Notes: a model not told the origin generated them from the sequence alone. Positions 21,645 to 33,332 are shown, counted from the first letter of the stretch. The stretch: DNA of 64,000 bases from Mauremys mutica (GCF_020497125.1 NC_059075.1:39468003-39532002), one strand, 5' to 3'. Made by a program: numbers and translations.

Positions 21645-22020
21645 AAGAGTTAAATATAAATGGCTTGGACAAATGATGACCAAGGAGGGGAATGATAATA
21701 GTCCACAAGTATGTGAGGGGCCTAGGAAGAGGAAGGGGCATAACTAAGAGGAATGGAATGAAATTAAGAAAGGGAAAATTTAGGCTGAATATCAGGAAAA
21801 GTTTACGGACAGTGAGAGAGTGGAATGATGTGGAATTATTATTCATTTGTATTACCATAGTGCCTAGGACCCCTCATCATGGAGCAGGACCCCATTATGA
21901 TAGTGAACAGGGAAAAGGACCAGAGATCCAGCACTTGGGACATTTAAAAACTGGACTGCACAAAAGATTGGAAAATACAATGGAAACCATTGACCCCAGC
22001 AAGGAGGACAAGATGGTCTA
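21645..22020 (+). mobile_element. old CR1 fragment, split by a reverse tail repeat
   Basis: 'tttaggctgaatatcaggaa' and 'cagtgagagagtggaat' correspond to the CR1 C-terminal coding tail in plus orientation. It resumes after 21906 with 'tttaaaaactggactgcaca'. It is interrupted at 21836-21906 by an L2-type tail on the minus strand. Confidence 0.65.
21836..21906 (-). repeat. ancient L2/CORE-SINE-type tail, reverse copy
   Basis: 'tattattcatttgtattacc' and 'gcaggaccccattatgatag' are the reverse of the tail at 17525-17655. The position inside a CR1 shows the order of events unless it is a chimeric copy. Confidence 0.55.
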
Positions 22021-23649
22021 ACACAGATTTTCAATTTCTAATGTCTGTGATCCCTAGGAAGGCTGAAAGGAAACTGAAGCTCTTGCACATGGGGAAAAGG
22101 TTTCTGGGGGAGTGAGGTGAACAAATTGCCTCTCATAAGGAGACATTTATTTTACAGCTCTCACTCTCAGGTGATGGAATTTACATCCCAGAGATTAGGA
22201 TTAACCTTCCGATCACAATGAGCAACGATATGGAATGATATCACTGAGCAGAGAAGGGTCACAGCTTATTCAGGGTATTTTTCAATCTTTCTCAATCATT
22301 TGTGCACGTGGCCAGAATGCAACTGCTTGCCACTGTCTTCAGGGAATCACTTGCTGATGTCCCTTTGCTTGTTCTCCCTCTTCCATCATCTGAGCAAAAT
22401 GCTTATCCTCAGATTGCTGCTTCCCTTGGGCAATCCCAGGGTGAGTTCTTTCCTCAGTCCCTCTCTTCATGATCCTGTGTCTTATCCTAAAATATCTGAC
22501 TCTGGATTTCCAGGGCATCCCTTGGGACTGACTGTATCATTCAGAGGGAAGGTCCTTTTCAAGGTCTAACCTTTAGAGGAATTTTCTCTTTCAGTCCATC
22601 CATGACTGATATTTTAGTAACTCATGACAATGGCACACAATGAAGGTGAAAAGTGTCATCAGGTCAGCCATCCCATCCCTTCCTCTGATCTTCTCACATG
22701 TCCCTGATGACCATCTGGGTGATGCAAATATCTGTCTCTCTGGGAAAAGGCTGCACTAAGGACTGGGCAAAGCTGTGTTGTTTTGCTTCCCAATAATTTG
22801 TTGGAATATTTTATTCCTTTTCAATTGTGGGTTTGCAAACATCACCCACCCACAAGAGTTCAGGTTGGATAAAAGCCACAATCTTAAAGTGAAACTTAGT
22901 CTAAACTAGTGACCTTCCCGTGGTTTTTGCATTGAATTTGCACAAAACCATACAAAAGCTACAGCTGCATCCATCTAGAGCCTGGGCTGCACCAACTATC
23001 AAACCTAATCTCAATTTAGAGTTTGCAGCAAAACTTAAAATCAGGTGGTTCTACCATAAAATCTGAAAGGAGGGGGAACATTTTGGATATTTCTAACTGT
23101 GACCAAATCATCACATTATCTCATCCTCCACCGAGAGGCCAGGAATTGTAGCTCTGCAGAAGCAGAATGGCATTGGGAACTGCAGAATCCCACTTTCGTT
23201 TCAACCTTTCAAGAGGGTCAAATCTGTGCTTTTTCTTTCCCATTTTTGATGCCACAGTAACTCATCAGGCTCTCAGTGGACTTCATGCACCATTAACGGA
23301 CAGCAAGCCTGCTCTACTGCATTCCTGCATTGCAATGCTTCGTCTCCCCTTACCTTGCATGCTTTGCATTGGATTGCTGGCAATGTGCATACACATTCAT
23401 TTTAAGACAAGTAACCTGGCTGTTTCCCACATGTGAAGCTAACTAAAGACAAAACTCCCTATTAATCTCAAGCTTCTCCATCAGGCACTTGTGAATGCAA
23501 CAGATGCTGGCACTGTCAATCTCGCTCATCCCTGCACTGTGACTCCACTCAGCAGAGACAAATGTCCTGAGAAAAAACAGGGGGAACGACTACGTAGAGC
23601 AAACTAAACGTACAACCAGAGAGTTTGCTGTATTTGTATCAAGGTGTCG
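22021..23649. other. unique sequence, no feature seen
   Basis: No repeat or gene was recognised. Frames of 89 codons at 22300-22569 and 23167-23436 are unsupported. Confidence 0.45.
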
Positions 23650-23880
23650 CTAGTCTACAGTGGGAATTTCCACACCTAAGAGACGCAGCTATGCCGACCT
23701 CATCCCCAGTGTAGACAGTGCTAGGTCGATGGAAGAATACTTCTGCCCACCTAGCTACCATGTCTCAGAGATGTGGATTACCTATGCTGATGGGAGAACC
23801 CTTCCCGTTGGCATAGGTAGCATCTACACTGAAGCACTTCTGCAGTACTGCAGCTGTGCCACTGTAGAAGTTTAAGTATA
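23650..23880. mobile_element. hAT-like MITE (cacacct..gacgcagctatgc family)
   Basis: 'ctatgccgacctcatcccca' + 'gtgtagacagtgctaggtcg' and 'ttggcataggtagcatctac' + 'actgaagcacttctgcagta' match a chelonian-type MITE with GTCTACAC-like ends. The related copy at 62940-63180 shares its order of blocks. No exact duplication was found. Confidence 0.65.
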
Positions 23881-25642
23881 GTCACAGAAACCAACCATTC
23901 ACCTTGCATTCTGAGCCAGAGCCAAGCTGGGGCTTTATGAGGCTGAGTGTGGGGTCAGTGTGGTGGAACAAATTGGGAAGGCCAATTTTGTATCAATCAC
24001 AGCCTTGAAATGGCAACTGCCAAAGGAGCTGGCAAGAGCAATGGAGAACTAAAGGCCTTCCTGGGTACCTCCTTTATATGAGCTCCCAGCAGCCTTCCTC
24101 CTTGGCTTCTCCATCCATTGAGCAGCCATGCTGATGACTCAGTGACGGTGTTCAAGAACTGGCATTACCATGGCTGGCTAGGTAAGCCTGGCTCTGCCTT
24201 TGACATGCCGATAAATGAAGTGGCACATTGGGGCTACTGGGTTTCTTTTGTGGGACTAAACCCTCTTCCACTCACTGACCCTTTCCCCGACCTTCTCCCT
24301 GGATATCACAGAAAATCCAGTGACAGTCCTTTAACCTGGCAGATACTCAGATAAAAAGGTGATGGTGCCAGTAGAAAACTCTAAAGCAGAGACAGATAAG
24401 AGGATGGAGTGTCACACACACAGAGTCTTATGCCTTCCAGAGAAGGGGACCTTCAATTATTCCCAGCCGGTCTTAGATCATCCTTTAGCACCCCATTCCC
24501 CAGTGACAAACAGAGGAATCTGCATGAAATACAAGCAAAGGGTTAAATTCCTCCCTGCGTTCTGCTACAGATGCTTTCCCTAGGAATGTTTAAGCTTAAT
24601 TGGTTCTGCGTAGGAAGGAAGAAACCGTTGATATTTTAGTTACCTCTATATATTCTAGGGTTGTTATTTTTTTAATAAAAAATAAAAGGCTGTTATTAAA
24701 TGATTATTCAGAAATGGGATAGTATAGCTATTAAAAATAATATTCAGATAGATCGTAATCAGTTCTGCTGCCTCTCAGCATGTGGGTGGGTTTCAGATGA
24801 GCACCAGGGAGGGATTTAGATGTTTTTGGTTTGGGTTTTTTGGTACTGGTGGGGGTGTATATTAAAACTTCCAAAGTTATTTTGATGATTTCATCTCGCA
24901 TCTGCTTAATTTTCATTAGAGCTGAAATTGTCAGTAAGGGAGTCAGTTGTGGGCTATATGATTTGGACTCCTCCCCTTCCATGAACTTGAACTGAGACCC
25001 ACCAACTCATTTCACATATCACTGAGCAGGGTGGACATGACTTTCAGAAAGTACTTATCTGAGCAGGATTCAAACTGGGGACTTCACCATAAGAGTCTGC
25101 AACCGATCACCTGAGTAGCCCCATCCCCTAAGGTGATTTGCTCTTTAGTTCCAGCAGGTGCCTTTAAGTTGTCAGGATTAGGACAGAAAAACAGAAGAGG
25201 TGTCCCCCTTCAGAGAAGATTTGTCCTTTAATACAGATACAGTGCAGGGAATGTGGAATTTGTGGGGATACAGCTTTTATGTGCAGCCACTGATGAACTT
25301 GCTTTCCCTTCATTGTAGTTCTAATGTTTTTTCACTTTTCTTATTTTCCGTTTCTCTTCTAATTTTCTAATTACCAAAAAAAAAAACCCAACAAAAAACA
25401 AACACCCCCCCCAATCCCAGAACCCCAATGAGACTCTCCAACTTGTTCTCAGGGTGCAGAAAGCACAGCCGCCACCAGAAAGAGGGTTGCACGTGCCACA
25501 ACAGGAGATTTGTGGATGTACAGAGAAGGTAAATGGGCTGTTACCACTACATTTTCAAAGGGATACACATAGGACAAAGAATTTCAGACAGTTTTTATTA
25601 AAGTAAATGTGGGTGGAGGGGGGATGGGATGGGTCACTCAAC
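23881..25642. other. mostly unique sequence
   Basis: Contains an A-rich run near 25375-25400 followed by a C run, and at 25050-25130 a short piece resembling part of an inverted tRNA-like SINE ('gagcaggattcaaactgggg'). No gene was seen. Confidence 0.4.
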
Positions 25643-25935
25643 CAGGGGCGGCTCTAGGATTTCCGCCACCCCAAGCAGGGCGGCACGCCGCGGGGGGCGC
25701 TCTAGCAGTCGCTGGTCCCTTGGCTCTGGTGGACCTCCCGCAGACGTGCCTGTGGAGGGTCCGCTGGTCCCGCGGCTCCGGTGGACCTCCCGCAGGCATG
25801 CCTGCGGATGCTCCACCGGAGCCGCGGGATCAGCGGACCCTCCGCGGGCATGTCTGCAGGAGGTCCACTGGAGCCGCGGGACCGGCGACCGCCAGAGCTC
25901 CTCTTGGGGCAGCGGAAATCCTAGAGCTGCCCCTG
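25643..25935. mobile_element. palindromic CpG-rich hAT-like MITE, 293 bp
   Basis: The ends are CAGGGGCGGCTCTAGGATTT and AAATCCTAGAGCTGCCCCTG, near-perfect inverted repeats. The interior is CpG-dense and folds again around the 18-bp palindrome at 25790-25807. Blocks such as 'ggacctcccgcagacgtgcc' recur inside. The related copy at 60875-61095 has an exact 8-bp duplication; this one has none (cactcaac versus gtcttggg). Frames of 112 and 136 codons over it are artefacts. Confidence 0.8.
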
Positions 25936-26206
25936 GTCTTGGGCTAGCAGCTCAGGCCAGTCCCATGCAGTGTCCTGTTTTCCCTTTGGGAAAAATGCAC
26001 GCTCCTTCCACTTGCTTCATAGTATCTATTCATATTTAGATTAAAAAACTGAGTGAATTCCCATGCTTATGCGATTGATGGGTTTATACAGCAGCTGGGG
26101 TGGAAGCATAGCTTGGACATGACCTGTGGAAACTCCCCATCTCTGCCACTCTTGATCTATGGCACTCCATGCTGATCCAGATTTTGGATCTGATGCATCC
26201 TGTTTC

Positions 26207-26345
26207 GCCAATGCACCTCTATCCTAACCTGCAGCACCACCTGCTGTTCCAGTCCTGGAGCTCTCCTCTCCCCCAGTTCTGCCAATTCACCTCTATCCTG
26301 ACCTGCAACACCTCCAGCTATTTCAGCTCTGGGGCTCTTTCTTGC
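26207..26345. repeat. tandem duplication, 74-bp period, two units
   Basis: The unit beginning 'gccaatgcacctctatccta' (26207) is repeated as 'gccaattcacctctatcctg' (26281), with 'acctgcaacacct' answering 'acctgcagcacca' and 'agctctggggctct' answering 'agtcctggagctct'. The second unit is cut short. Confidence 0.75.
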
Positions 26346-27257
26346 AAAAAAATTATGCTGAACTATGGGCGTAATTTTATTAAGTGGATGAATGGGGACT
26401 AGGCAGAAAGAAACCAGCACACTTATTTTCACTTGTAATGAAGGACTTGACTGAACCTGGCTCTACAGAGGTGAAAGACTTCTACACACAGAAATAATCC
26501 AACCTAGTGGCTTTAGTAAATTTAATTATTTTCGAGTAAGGCAGGTGCTCATAAAGGTGCCCGGTTGACAGCTCTGGAGACTGAGGTCCTATGTTATCTA
26601 CAGAACAGGTACAATCTGAGTAGTGGCAGTGCTTTTAGGTCTGGTTTAGTTTAGTTTTGGTCTTAAATGTGTCCTTCCATTTTTAATTAGCTATGGAAAT
26701 GTCTCATTTTCCCCCTTTATTGCTCTCCAAGAGACAAGGAAAGGTGGTTCTTCAAGCCATATGACTTTATTCCTAAACCTGATTAGCTTTCCCTAAACAC
26801 AGGCTGTATCTTCATAAATACAGTGCTTTTATTACTCCGATTGCCAAGACATCTGCAGGTTAATTAATCGGTGATGTAACTTTTAAATAGAGAAACTAAT
26901 ATGTAGGTACACCTAATACAAACTGCCAGGTAATTATGTTTTAATAGCTTTTGTTATCGGGGTGGGGAAAGGGGGTGTCATTCACCGAATCCAAAACCCA
27001 AGAATCTCCGAGGCAGGAGGGAGGCACAAAAGAGAGTAAGAAGAAGGTGGGAAATACCAGTTTAAAAAAACATTGAAACCAACATTTTATGTTTTTATAT
27101 ACAACTTTTCAGCTACACAATGAGATGCAACTACCTCTTGGGTAGGAGGGCAACAACTTTATAACAGTGCATAGCAACACTACATAACAGTGGATTGAAG
27201 GTAAATTTAGGACAAGAGTATCAGGGCAAATCCCTTAGTCTGATCAAAAGTGTCAAT
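26346..27257. other. AT-rich unique sequence, possible conserved non-coding DNA
   Basis: 26640-26960 has several homeodomain-like cores: TTTTTAATTAG, GTTAATTAATC and GGTAATTATG. It is free of recognisable repeats. Conservation cannot be tested here. Confidence 0.35.
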
Positions 27258-28377
27258 GAATCACAGAATCATAGAACTGGAAGGGACCTTGAGATGTCAT
27301 CTAGTCTAGTCCCCTGCACTTGTGGCAGGACTAAGTCTTATCTAGACCATTCCTGACAGATGCTTCTCTAACCTGCTCTTAAAAATCTCCAATGTTGGAG
27401 ACTCCACAATCTCCCCAGGCAGTTTATTCCAGTGCTTAACCACCCTGACAGTTAGGAAGTTTTTCCTAATGTCCAATCTAAACCTCCCTTGCTGCAATTT
27501 TAGCCCAATGCTTCTTGTCCTATCCTCAGAGGTTAAGAAAAAAAATTTTTCTTCCTCCTCCTTCTAACAACTTTTTACATACTTGAAAACTGTTATGTCC
27601 CCTCTCAGTCTTCTCTTTTCCAGACTAAACAAACCCAATTTTTTCACGCTTCCCTCATAGGTCATGTTTTCTAGACTTTTAATCATTTTTGTCGCTCTTC
27701 TCTGGACTCTCTCTAATTTATCCACATCCTTCCTGAAATGTGGTACCCAGAAATGGACACAATATTCCAGGTGAGGCCTAATCAGCGCGGAGAAGAGCAG
27801 AAGAATTACTTCTCATGTCTTGCTTACAACACTCCTGCTAATACATCTCAGAATGATGCTCGCCTTTTTTGTAACAGCGTTACACTGTTGACTCATATTT
27901 AGCTTGTGGTCACTATGACCCCCCAGATCCCTTTCGACAGTACTCCTTCCTAGACAGTCATTTCCCATTTTCTATGTGTGCAACTGATTATTCCTTCCTA
28001 AGTGAGGTACTTTGTATTTGTCCTGATTTAATTTAATCCTATTTACTTCAGTCCATTTCTCCAGTTTGTCCAGATCACTTTGAATTTTAATCCTGTCCTC
28101 CAAAGCACTTGCAACCCCTCGCAGCTTGGTATCATCCGCAAACTTATAAGTGTACTCTCTATGCTATTATCTAAATCATTGATGAAGATATTGAACAGAA
28201 CCAGACCCAGAACTGATCCCTGCAGGACCCCACTCGTTATGCCATTCCAGCATGATTGTGATCCACTGATAACTACTCTCTGGGAAAGGTTTTCCAACCA
28301 GTTTGCAGCCGCCTTATAGTAGCTCCATCTAGGTTGCATTTCCCTAGTTTGTTTATGGGAAGGTCATGCAAAACATT
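27258..28377 (-). mobile_element. CR1 LINE, 5'-truncated
   Basis: The plus-strand left edge 'tcacagaatcatagaactgg' is the reverse of the classical CR1 3' end, so the element runs leftward. Rightward on plus come the reverse of the C-terminal tail, thumb and the palm motif B region. It breaks off near 28377. It carries several frameshifts. Confidence 0.88.
28043..28339 (-). pseudogene. CR1 reverse transcriptase fragment
   Basis: The frame contains [20 protein letters not shown], the conserved block after motif A in CR1 reverse transcriptase (family form [20 protein letters not shown]). After about residue 62 the frame is lost, and the catalytic FADD region is not readable in it. Inactive. Confidence 0.8.
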
Positions 28378-28462
28378 ATTCTCTATGCAAAAATATCTGC
28401 AGCTGCAGGAGATGGAAGAAAGTGAAGATGATCTAGTGGTTTAGGTACTAGCCTGGGACTCA

Positions 28463-28812
28463 AGACACAGAAACATAGGAATGGGCATACGGGATTCGCA
28501 TATCTAGTCCAGTATCTTGTCTCCAACAGTAGCCAGCACCAGATATATTAGAGGAAGGTGTAAAAGCCTGAAGTATATAGATGGGGAGTAATCCGTTCCC
28601 CTCATTAGGTCTCATCCTCATTTCTAATTATGACTTGCTTAAACCCTGAAGCACAAGCTTTAATATCCTTTCCAAAAATGTTGTTAATATTAGCTACTCT
28701 AATTCTGGTTATTCTTGTTATCGATATGAATGTCTAATCTCTTTCAGAATCTTGCTAAACTTCCAGCCTCACAATTCCTGTGGCAATGAGTTCCATACCC
28801 TAATTACTCATT
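28463..28812 (-). mobile_element. short CR1 copy inside a SINE
   Basis: It starts on plus with 'agaaacataggaatgggcat', a decayed CR1 3' end in reverse, and ends with 'ttcctgtggcaatgagttcc', part of the reverse C-terminal region. Only about 350 bp, strongly diverged. Confidence 0.65.
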
Positions 28813-29064
28813 GTGAGACCTAGATTCAGTTCTCCACTCTGCCACAGACCTCATAAGTGACCTCGAACATAAGAACATAAGCACGGCCATACTGTGTCAG
28901 ACCAAAGGTCCATCAAGCCCAGTATCCTGTCCTCTGACAGTGGCCAATGGCAGGTGCCCCAAAGGGAATGAACAGACAGGTTATGATCAAGTGATCCATG
29001 CCCTGTCACTCAATCCCAGTTTCTGGCAAACAGAGGTTAGGGACACCATTCCTGCCCATCCTGG

Positions 29065-29334
29065 CTAATAGCCATTGATGGACCTATCTTCCATGAATCT
29101 ATCTAGCTCCCTTTTGAACTCTGTTATAGTATTGGCCTTCACGACACCCTCTGGCAAGGAGTTCCAGAGGCTGACAGTGTGTTGCATGAAAAAATACTTT
29201 CTTGTGTTTGTTTTAAACCTGCTACCTATTAATTTCATTTGGCGGCCTCTTGTTCTTGTATTATGAGAAGGAGTAAATAACACTTCATTATTTACTTTCT
29301 CTGTACAACTCATGATTTTATAGACCTCTATCAT
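29065..29334 (-). pseudogene. CR1 polyprotein C-terminal tail
   Basis: 89 codons from MIEVYKIM to the natural end SINGY followed by a stop. It carries [15 protein letters not shown] and [12 protein letters not shown], shared with the copies at 35909 and 49181. A frameshift separates it from 29347-29847. Confidence 0.85.
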
Positions 29335-29346
29335 ATCCCCCCTTAG

Positions 29347-29847
29347 TCACTTCTTTTCCAAGCTGAAAAGTCCCAGGCTTATTAATCTCTCCTCATATGG
29401 AAGCCGTTCTATACCCCTAATCATTTTTGTTGCCCTTTTCTGAACCTTTTCCAATTCCAATATATCTTTTTTGAGATAGGGCAACCACATCTGCACACAG
29501 TATTCAAGGTGTGGGCATATCATGGATTTATATAGAGGCAATATGATATTTTCTGTCTTATTATCTATCCCTTTCTTGATGATTCCCAACATCCTATTAG
29601 CTTTTTTGACTGCCGTTGCACATTGAGTGGATGTTTTCAGAGAACTATCCACAATGGCTCCAAGATGTCTTTCTTGAGCGGTAACAGCTAATTTAGACCC
29701 CATCATTGTATTTCTATAGTTAGGATTATGTTTTCCAATGTGTATTACTTTGCATTTATCAACATTAAATTTCATCTGCCATTTTGTTGCCCAGTCACAG
29801 AGTTTAGTGAGATCCTTTTGTAGCTCTTCACAGTCTGCCTGGGACAT
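29347..29847 (-). pseudogene. CR1 reverse transcriptase, thumb/C-terminal part
   Basis: 166 codons. It includes [28 protein letters not shown] and [15 protein letters not shown], standard CR1 C-terminal blocks. Between it and the upstream frame (29848-29966) the catalytic FADDT motif seen in the copy at 49692-50006 is missing: 'ttgtattatttttccacctt' replaces it after a small deletion. Confidence 0.88.
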
Positions 29848-29966
29848 AACTATCTTGAGTAGTTTTGTATTATTTTTCCACCTTGGTGTTTACCCCTTTT
29901 TCCAGATCATTTATGAATATGTTAAATAGGATTGGGTCCAGTCCCCTGGGGGACACCACTATTTAC

Positions 29967-30557
29967 CTATCTCCATTCTGAAAACTGACCATTTATTCCT
30001 ACCCTTTGTTTCCTATCTTTTAACCAGTTACCAATCCATGAGAGAACCTTCCCTCTTATCCCACGACTGCTTATTTTGCTTAAGAGCCTTTGGTGAGGGA
30101 CCTTGACAAAGGGTTTCTGAAAATCTAAATACACTATATCCACTGGATCTCCTTTGTCTGCATGCTTGTTGACCCCCTCAAAGAATTCTAGTAGATTGGT
30201 GAGGCATGATTTCCCTTTATAAAAACCATGTTTACTATTTCCCAACAAATTATGTTCATCTATGTGTCTGACAATTCTGTTCTTTACGATAGTTTTGCCC
30301 AGTACTGAAGTGAGGCTTACTGGCCTGTAGTTGCCAGGGTCACCTCTGGAGCTCTTTTTAAAAATTGGCTTCACAATAGCTATCCTCCAGTCATTCGGTA
30401 CAGAAGCGGATTTAAATGATAGGTTATAGATGACAGTTAATAGTCCTGCAATTTCACATTTGAGTTTCTTCAGAACTCTTGGGTGAATACCATCAGGTCC
30501 TAGAGACTTATTACTGTTTAGTTTATCAATTTGTTCCAAAACCTCCTTTAATGACAC
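29967..30557 (-). pseudogene. CR1 reverse transcriptase, fingers and palm
   Basis: 196 codons. It shows NKSLGPDGIHPRVLK (fingers), FKKSSRGDPGNYRPVSLTS, and motif A as VYLDFQKPFVKVPH where active CR1 has DFQKAFDKVPH; the A-to-P and D-to-V changes fall beside the catalytic aspartate. The frame then continues to a GNWLKDRKQRV block. Motif C lies downstream in a damaged stretch. It is a relic of a protein that would copy CR1 RNA into DNA by target-primed reverse transcription. Confidence 0.88.
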
Positions 30558-30929
30558 CTCAATTTGGGACAGTTCCTCAGATCTGTCACCAAAAAGAATG
30601 GCTCAGGTTTGGGAATCTCCCTCACATCCTCAACAGTGAAGACCTATGCAAAGAAGAGTGATGAAAATCACTTAAGATATTGTAAAGATATTAGGCATCG
30701 CCACACTTTTACAGCTCTGTCCCTTAGTTTCTATGCCTTAGCTCCTCATCTGTAAAATGGGAATAATAGCACTTCCCAACTCATAGGGACATTGTGGGGA
30801 TAAATGAATTATAGATTATGAGGTGCTCAGTAACTACAAGTAATGGGGACCACACATGTAAAATAGATAGATATGCAGCTCACCTACGAGGCCTGCATTA
30901 GTCCATGCTCATCCAGCTTGAGAGAATTA

Positions 30930-31100
30930 TTCTCTAATGTCTATTCTCCAGAGCTTTGTCCAGTTGAGTTTTAAATAAACCAAGCAATGGGACTAACTCC
31001 TCCTTCACTATTAAACGTGTCCTGATATAAAGATTTGTTCCATTGCTCCATTTCTCCTAATTACACCCCTTTGGATCACTTTAAATAATCCTCCCGCACT
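30930..31100 (-). repeat. old CR1/L3-like LINE fragment
   Basis: 'tctattctccagagctttgt' + 'ccagttgagttttaaataaa' and 'tgggactaactcctccttca' look like a reversed, strongly diverged CR1-relative 3' region. Confidence 0.4.
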
Positions 31101-32219
31101 TTGGCGTTTACAGCCTTCAACCCCCTGAAATTGGTGACAGGTGTCTTCACAGCAGATGGTGATGGGGCATTGTGTTTAACAGATGCTTGACAGTAGGCTT
31201 GAACTTGAACAGCACTTGAACCCAGGACTGTGCAGGCTGGGAGATGGGCGACCCACATCAAGGCTGCATGCTAGTATCCAGCTCCTTTCCTTGGCACAGC
31301 ACTCTGTGATACTTTTCGCACCAGGCATTTGATCTAAATCCTAATTACATTCCATTTTTCAAAGTTCATAAGAAGTAAATGGGAGAGAGCTGATTTTTGT
31401 TTCCCCTTTGGGTGATCACCTCCAACCCTGCTCTACTTGGGTGACATTAACAGATGCACTGTTCTTATCACTTCCTGCCTCACTTGTCATCTGTGACATT
31501 AGCAGTATCATATGCTGTTGCTCCCTGGGGCACCTTCATTAGGCTGTCACCTATGTTAAAGGCTCTGAGGGCCCAGCTACATAGCCTTAATATGGCCATC
31601 TGAGCTCTACAGGCAAATAGATTATACCGAGGAAGTTTTCACAGGAGGTAAGGAGAGGGGACAGTGAAGGGGGACAGAAGGAGGCAGTAAGGGATATAGA
31701 GAGCTCCCCCAGTCCCAAAAGAAGAATGGAAGGGTTGGGGAAAGCCCTTGCTCCCCCCCCAAATAGATGAATACTGTACAGGGTAAATTCCAAAGCTAGA
31801 GGGTATCACCTGCCCCAAACCAGAGCCAGAAATTTGGAGCAGATCCAGGCAAAACTAGGAGACAGGTTTCTCTTATCCCTTCCCCTCCACTTTGCATCTG
31901 TGGACAATGCTTATAAAGCTGACACATCCAGGAAGCCCCGCAATACTGAGATGATGCTTGCTGCTCAGGGCTGACTACAAGCTGCATATCTGCCTCCCAA
32001 CTTCGTCCTTACTTGAATCATATGTGCCCATGAGCGACAGACAGATGTAAACATTCCCCCAGTGGGGTGGGGATATTCATTCTCAGTTCAGATAGCAGAA
32101 TGCCACCACCAACCTTTGTAGCCCAGTAATATCAGAACTGCTCATGAGGCAGCCCCCAATTACCGTCTATGGAGCTATGACAGTGGGATGCCTTTTCCTT
32201 TCAGTGTACTGTGCCATTT
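31101..32219. other. unique sequence, no feature seen
   Basis: A C8 run lies near 31751. No repeat or gene was recognised. Confidence 0.45.
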
Positions 32220-32475
32220 AGGGTATGTCTACACTGCAATGAAAACCCGCAGCAGCGAGTCTCAGAGGCTGGGTCAACTGGGTAGGGTTCATGGGGCTAA
32301 AAGTAGTATTGTAGATGTTCAGGCTTTGGCTGGCACCTGGGCTCTCTGACTCTCCCTCTCCAGGTTTCAGTACCTGGGCTCCAACTTGAGCCTGCACATC
32401 TACCCTGCTATTTTCAGCTCTGCAGCCCAAGGCTTGTGAGCCCTGGGCTCTGAGACTTGCTGGCAAGGGCCATTT
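32220..32475. mobile_element. palindromic hAT-like MITE, right end lost
   Basis: The left end GGGTATGTCTACACTGCAAT and the order 'ttgtagatgttcaggctttg', 'gctccaacttgagcctg', 'cagctctgcagcccaaggct' match the MITE at 5109-5411. The expected closing GTGTAGACATACCC is replaced by unrelated sequence. Confidence 0.7.
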
Positions 32476-33332
32476 ATTACCCTTCTTTTCTAAGGGCTCT
32501 CCCCATTTTAGAGACCATAGTTATTTTGACCTCAGAGTTCCTGAAACCTGTTTAAGAGAAGACAGCCATACACCCTGCGCTCTCTCAGAGACATAGCTTT
32601 TGTTCTTTCCTGCTGTTCTTCCCTCATTCTAAAATAAAAATCATTTTAAGATTTAATGTATAGGACTGCCTTCTGTGTATGAATAAATAGAATATATGGT
32701 TGCATCCAAAAAAGAGTGGGGTCCAAGCGTACTCATGGCTCACCAATGCCTTCCAAGTTCTGGGCTGTCTTGAAGGGCCTCTGAGACAACACCCAATGTT
32801 ATTGTCTTCCCTTGCCTTGCCAGTTGGATGAGGGAAGACACTATCAAATACATCAACTCCACTGTGGTACAGTGCCCTTAGCCACAAACTGAAGGACTCA
32901 CCAAGATAGAGGGTCCAGGAAAGCCCACTCATATGTGTGTGGGGGGCACTCCTGCCCCCTTGCACAATCCCGCACTCTGCTTTTCCACACTCCTAGCTAG
33001 GCTATAATTGGAAGATTTATTCCCTGCCACGGTCGCTCTGATGCAGACTTTCCGAAAGCTCTTTAAGCAATTTTAGCACTTCAGAAAACCTGCATTATAA
33101 ATGTAACAAGAAATACATGAATTTTGTATCAGGTGTCAGCATGGTACCTATTATTCTAACACTAACAAGGGCAGGAGAAGCCCTATTTTCTCTCTTCATT
33201 CTTGGTCAGAGGAACAAAGGGTGGTTGGCAAGGAAGAGAAGAACAGATGGGCAAAGGTTGGGAACTCCTTCCCATTAGGGTATTATTTGCCTGGTATCTT
33301 TCAGCTCTGGCAGCAGAATCACCTTACTTTTG
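32476..33332. other. unique sequence, no feature seen
   Basis: No repeat was recognised. A 113-codon minus frame at 32624-32965 has no recognisable domain. Confidence 0.45.

Larger units (their letters stand above)
28866..30655 (-). mobile_element. CR1 LINE, 1.8 kb, 5'-truncated
   Basis: The plus-strand left edge has 'aacataagaacataag', two copies of the 8-bp CR1 3' repeat in reverse. The body carries three separate open segments covering the reverse transcriptase and C-terminal domain (29967-30557, 29347-29847, 29065-29334). It is inserted in a SINE. The endonuclease domain and untranslated leader are missing. Confidence 0.92.
28425..30850 (+). repeat. tRNA-derived SINE split in three by two CR1 copies
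   Basis: Head: 'gatctagtggtttaggtact' + 'agcctgggactcaagac' (28425-28462). Middle: 'gacctagattcagttctcca' + 'ctctgccacagacct' (28813-28865). Tail: 'cctcatctgtaaaatgggaa' to 'gaggtgctcagtaactac' (about 30656-30850). Read together the parts follow the order of the intact SINE at 19051. The gaps are filled by CR1 copies at 28463-28812 and 28866-30655. Confidence 0.75.

Noticed and set aside
25609..26039. 112- and 136-codon frames
   Set aside because: Both are reading frames through the palindromic CpG-rich MITE at 25643-25935.
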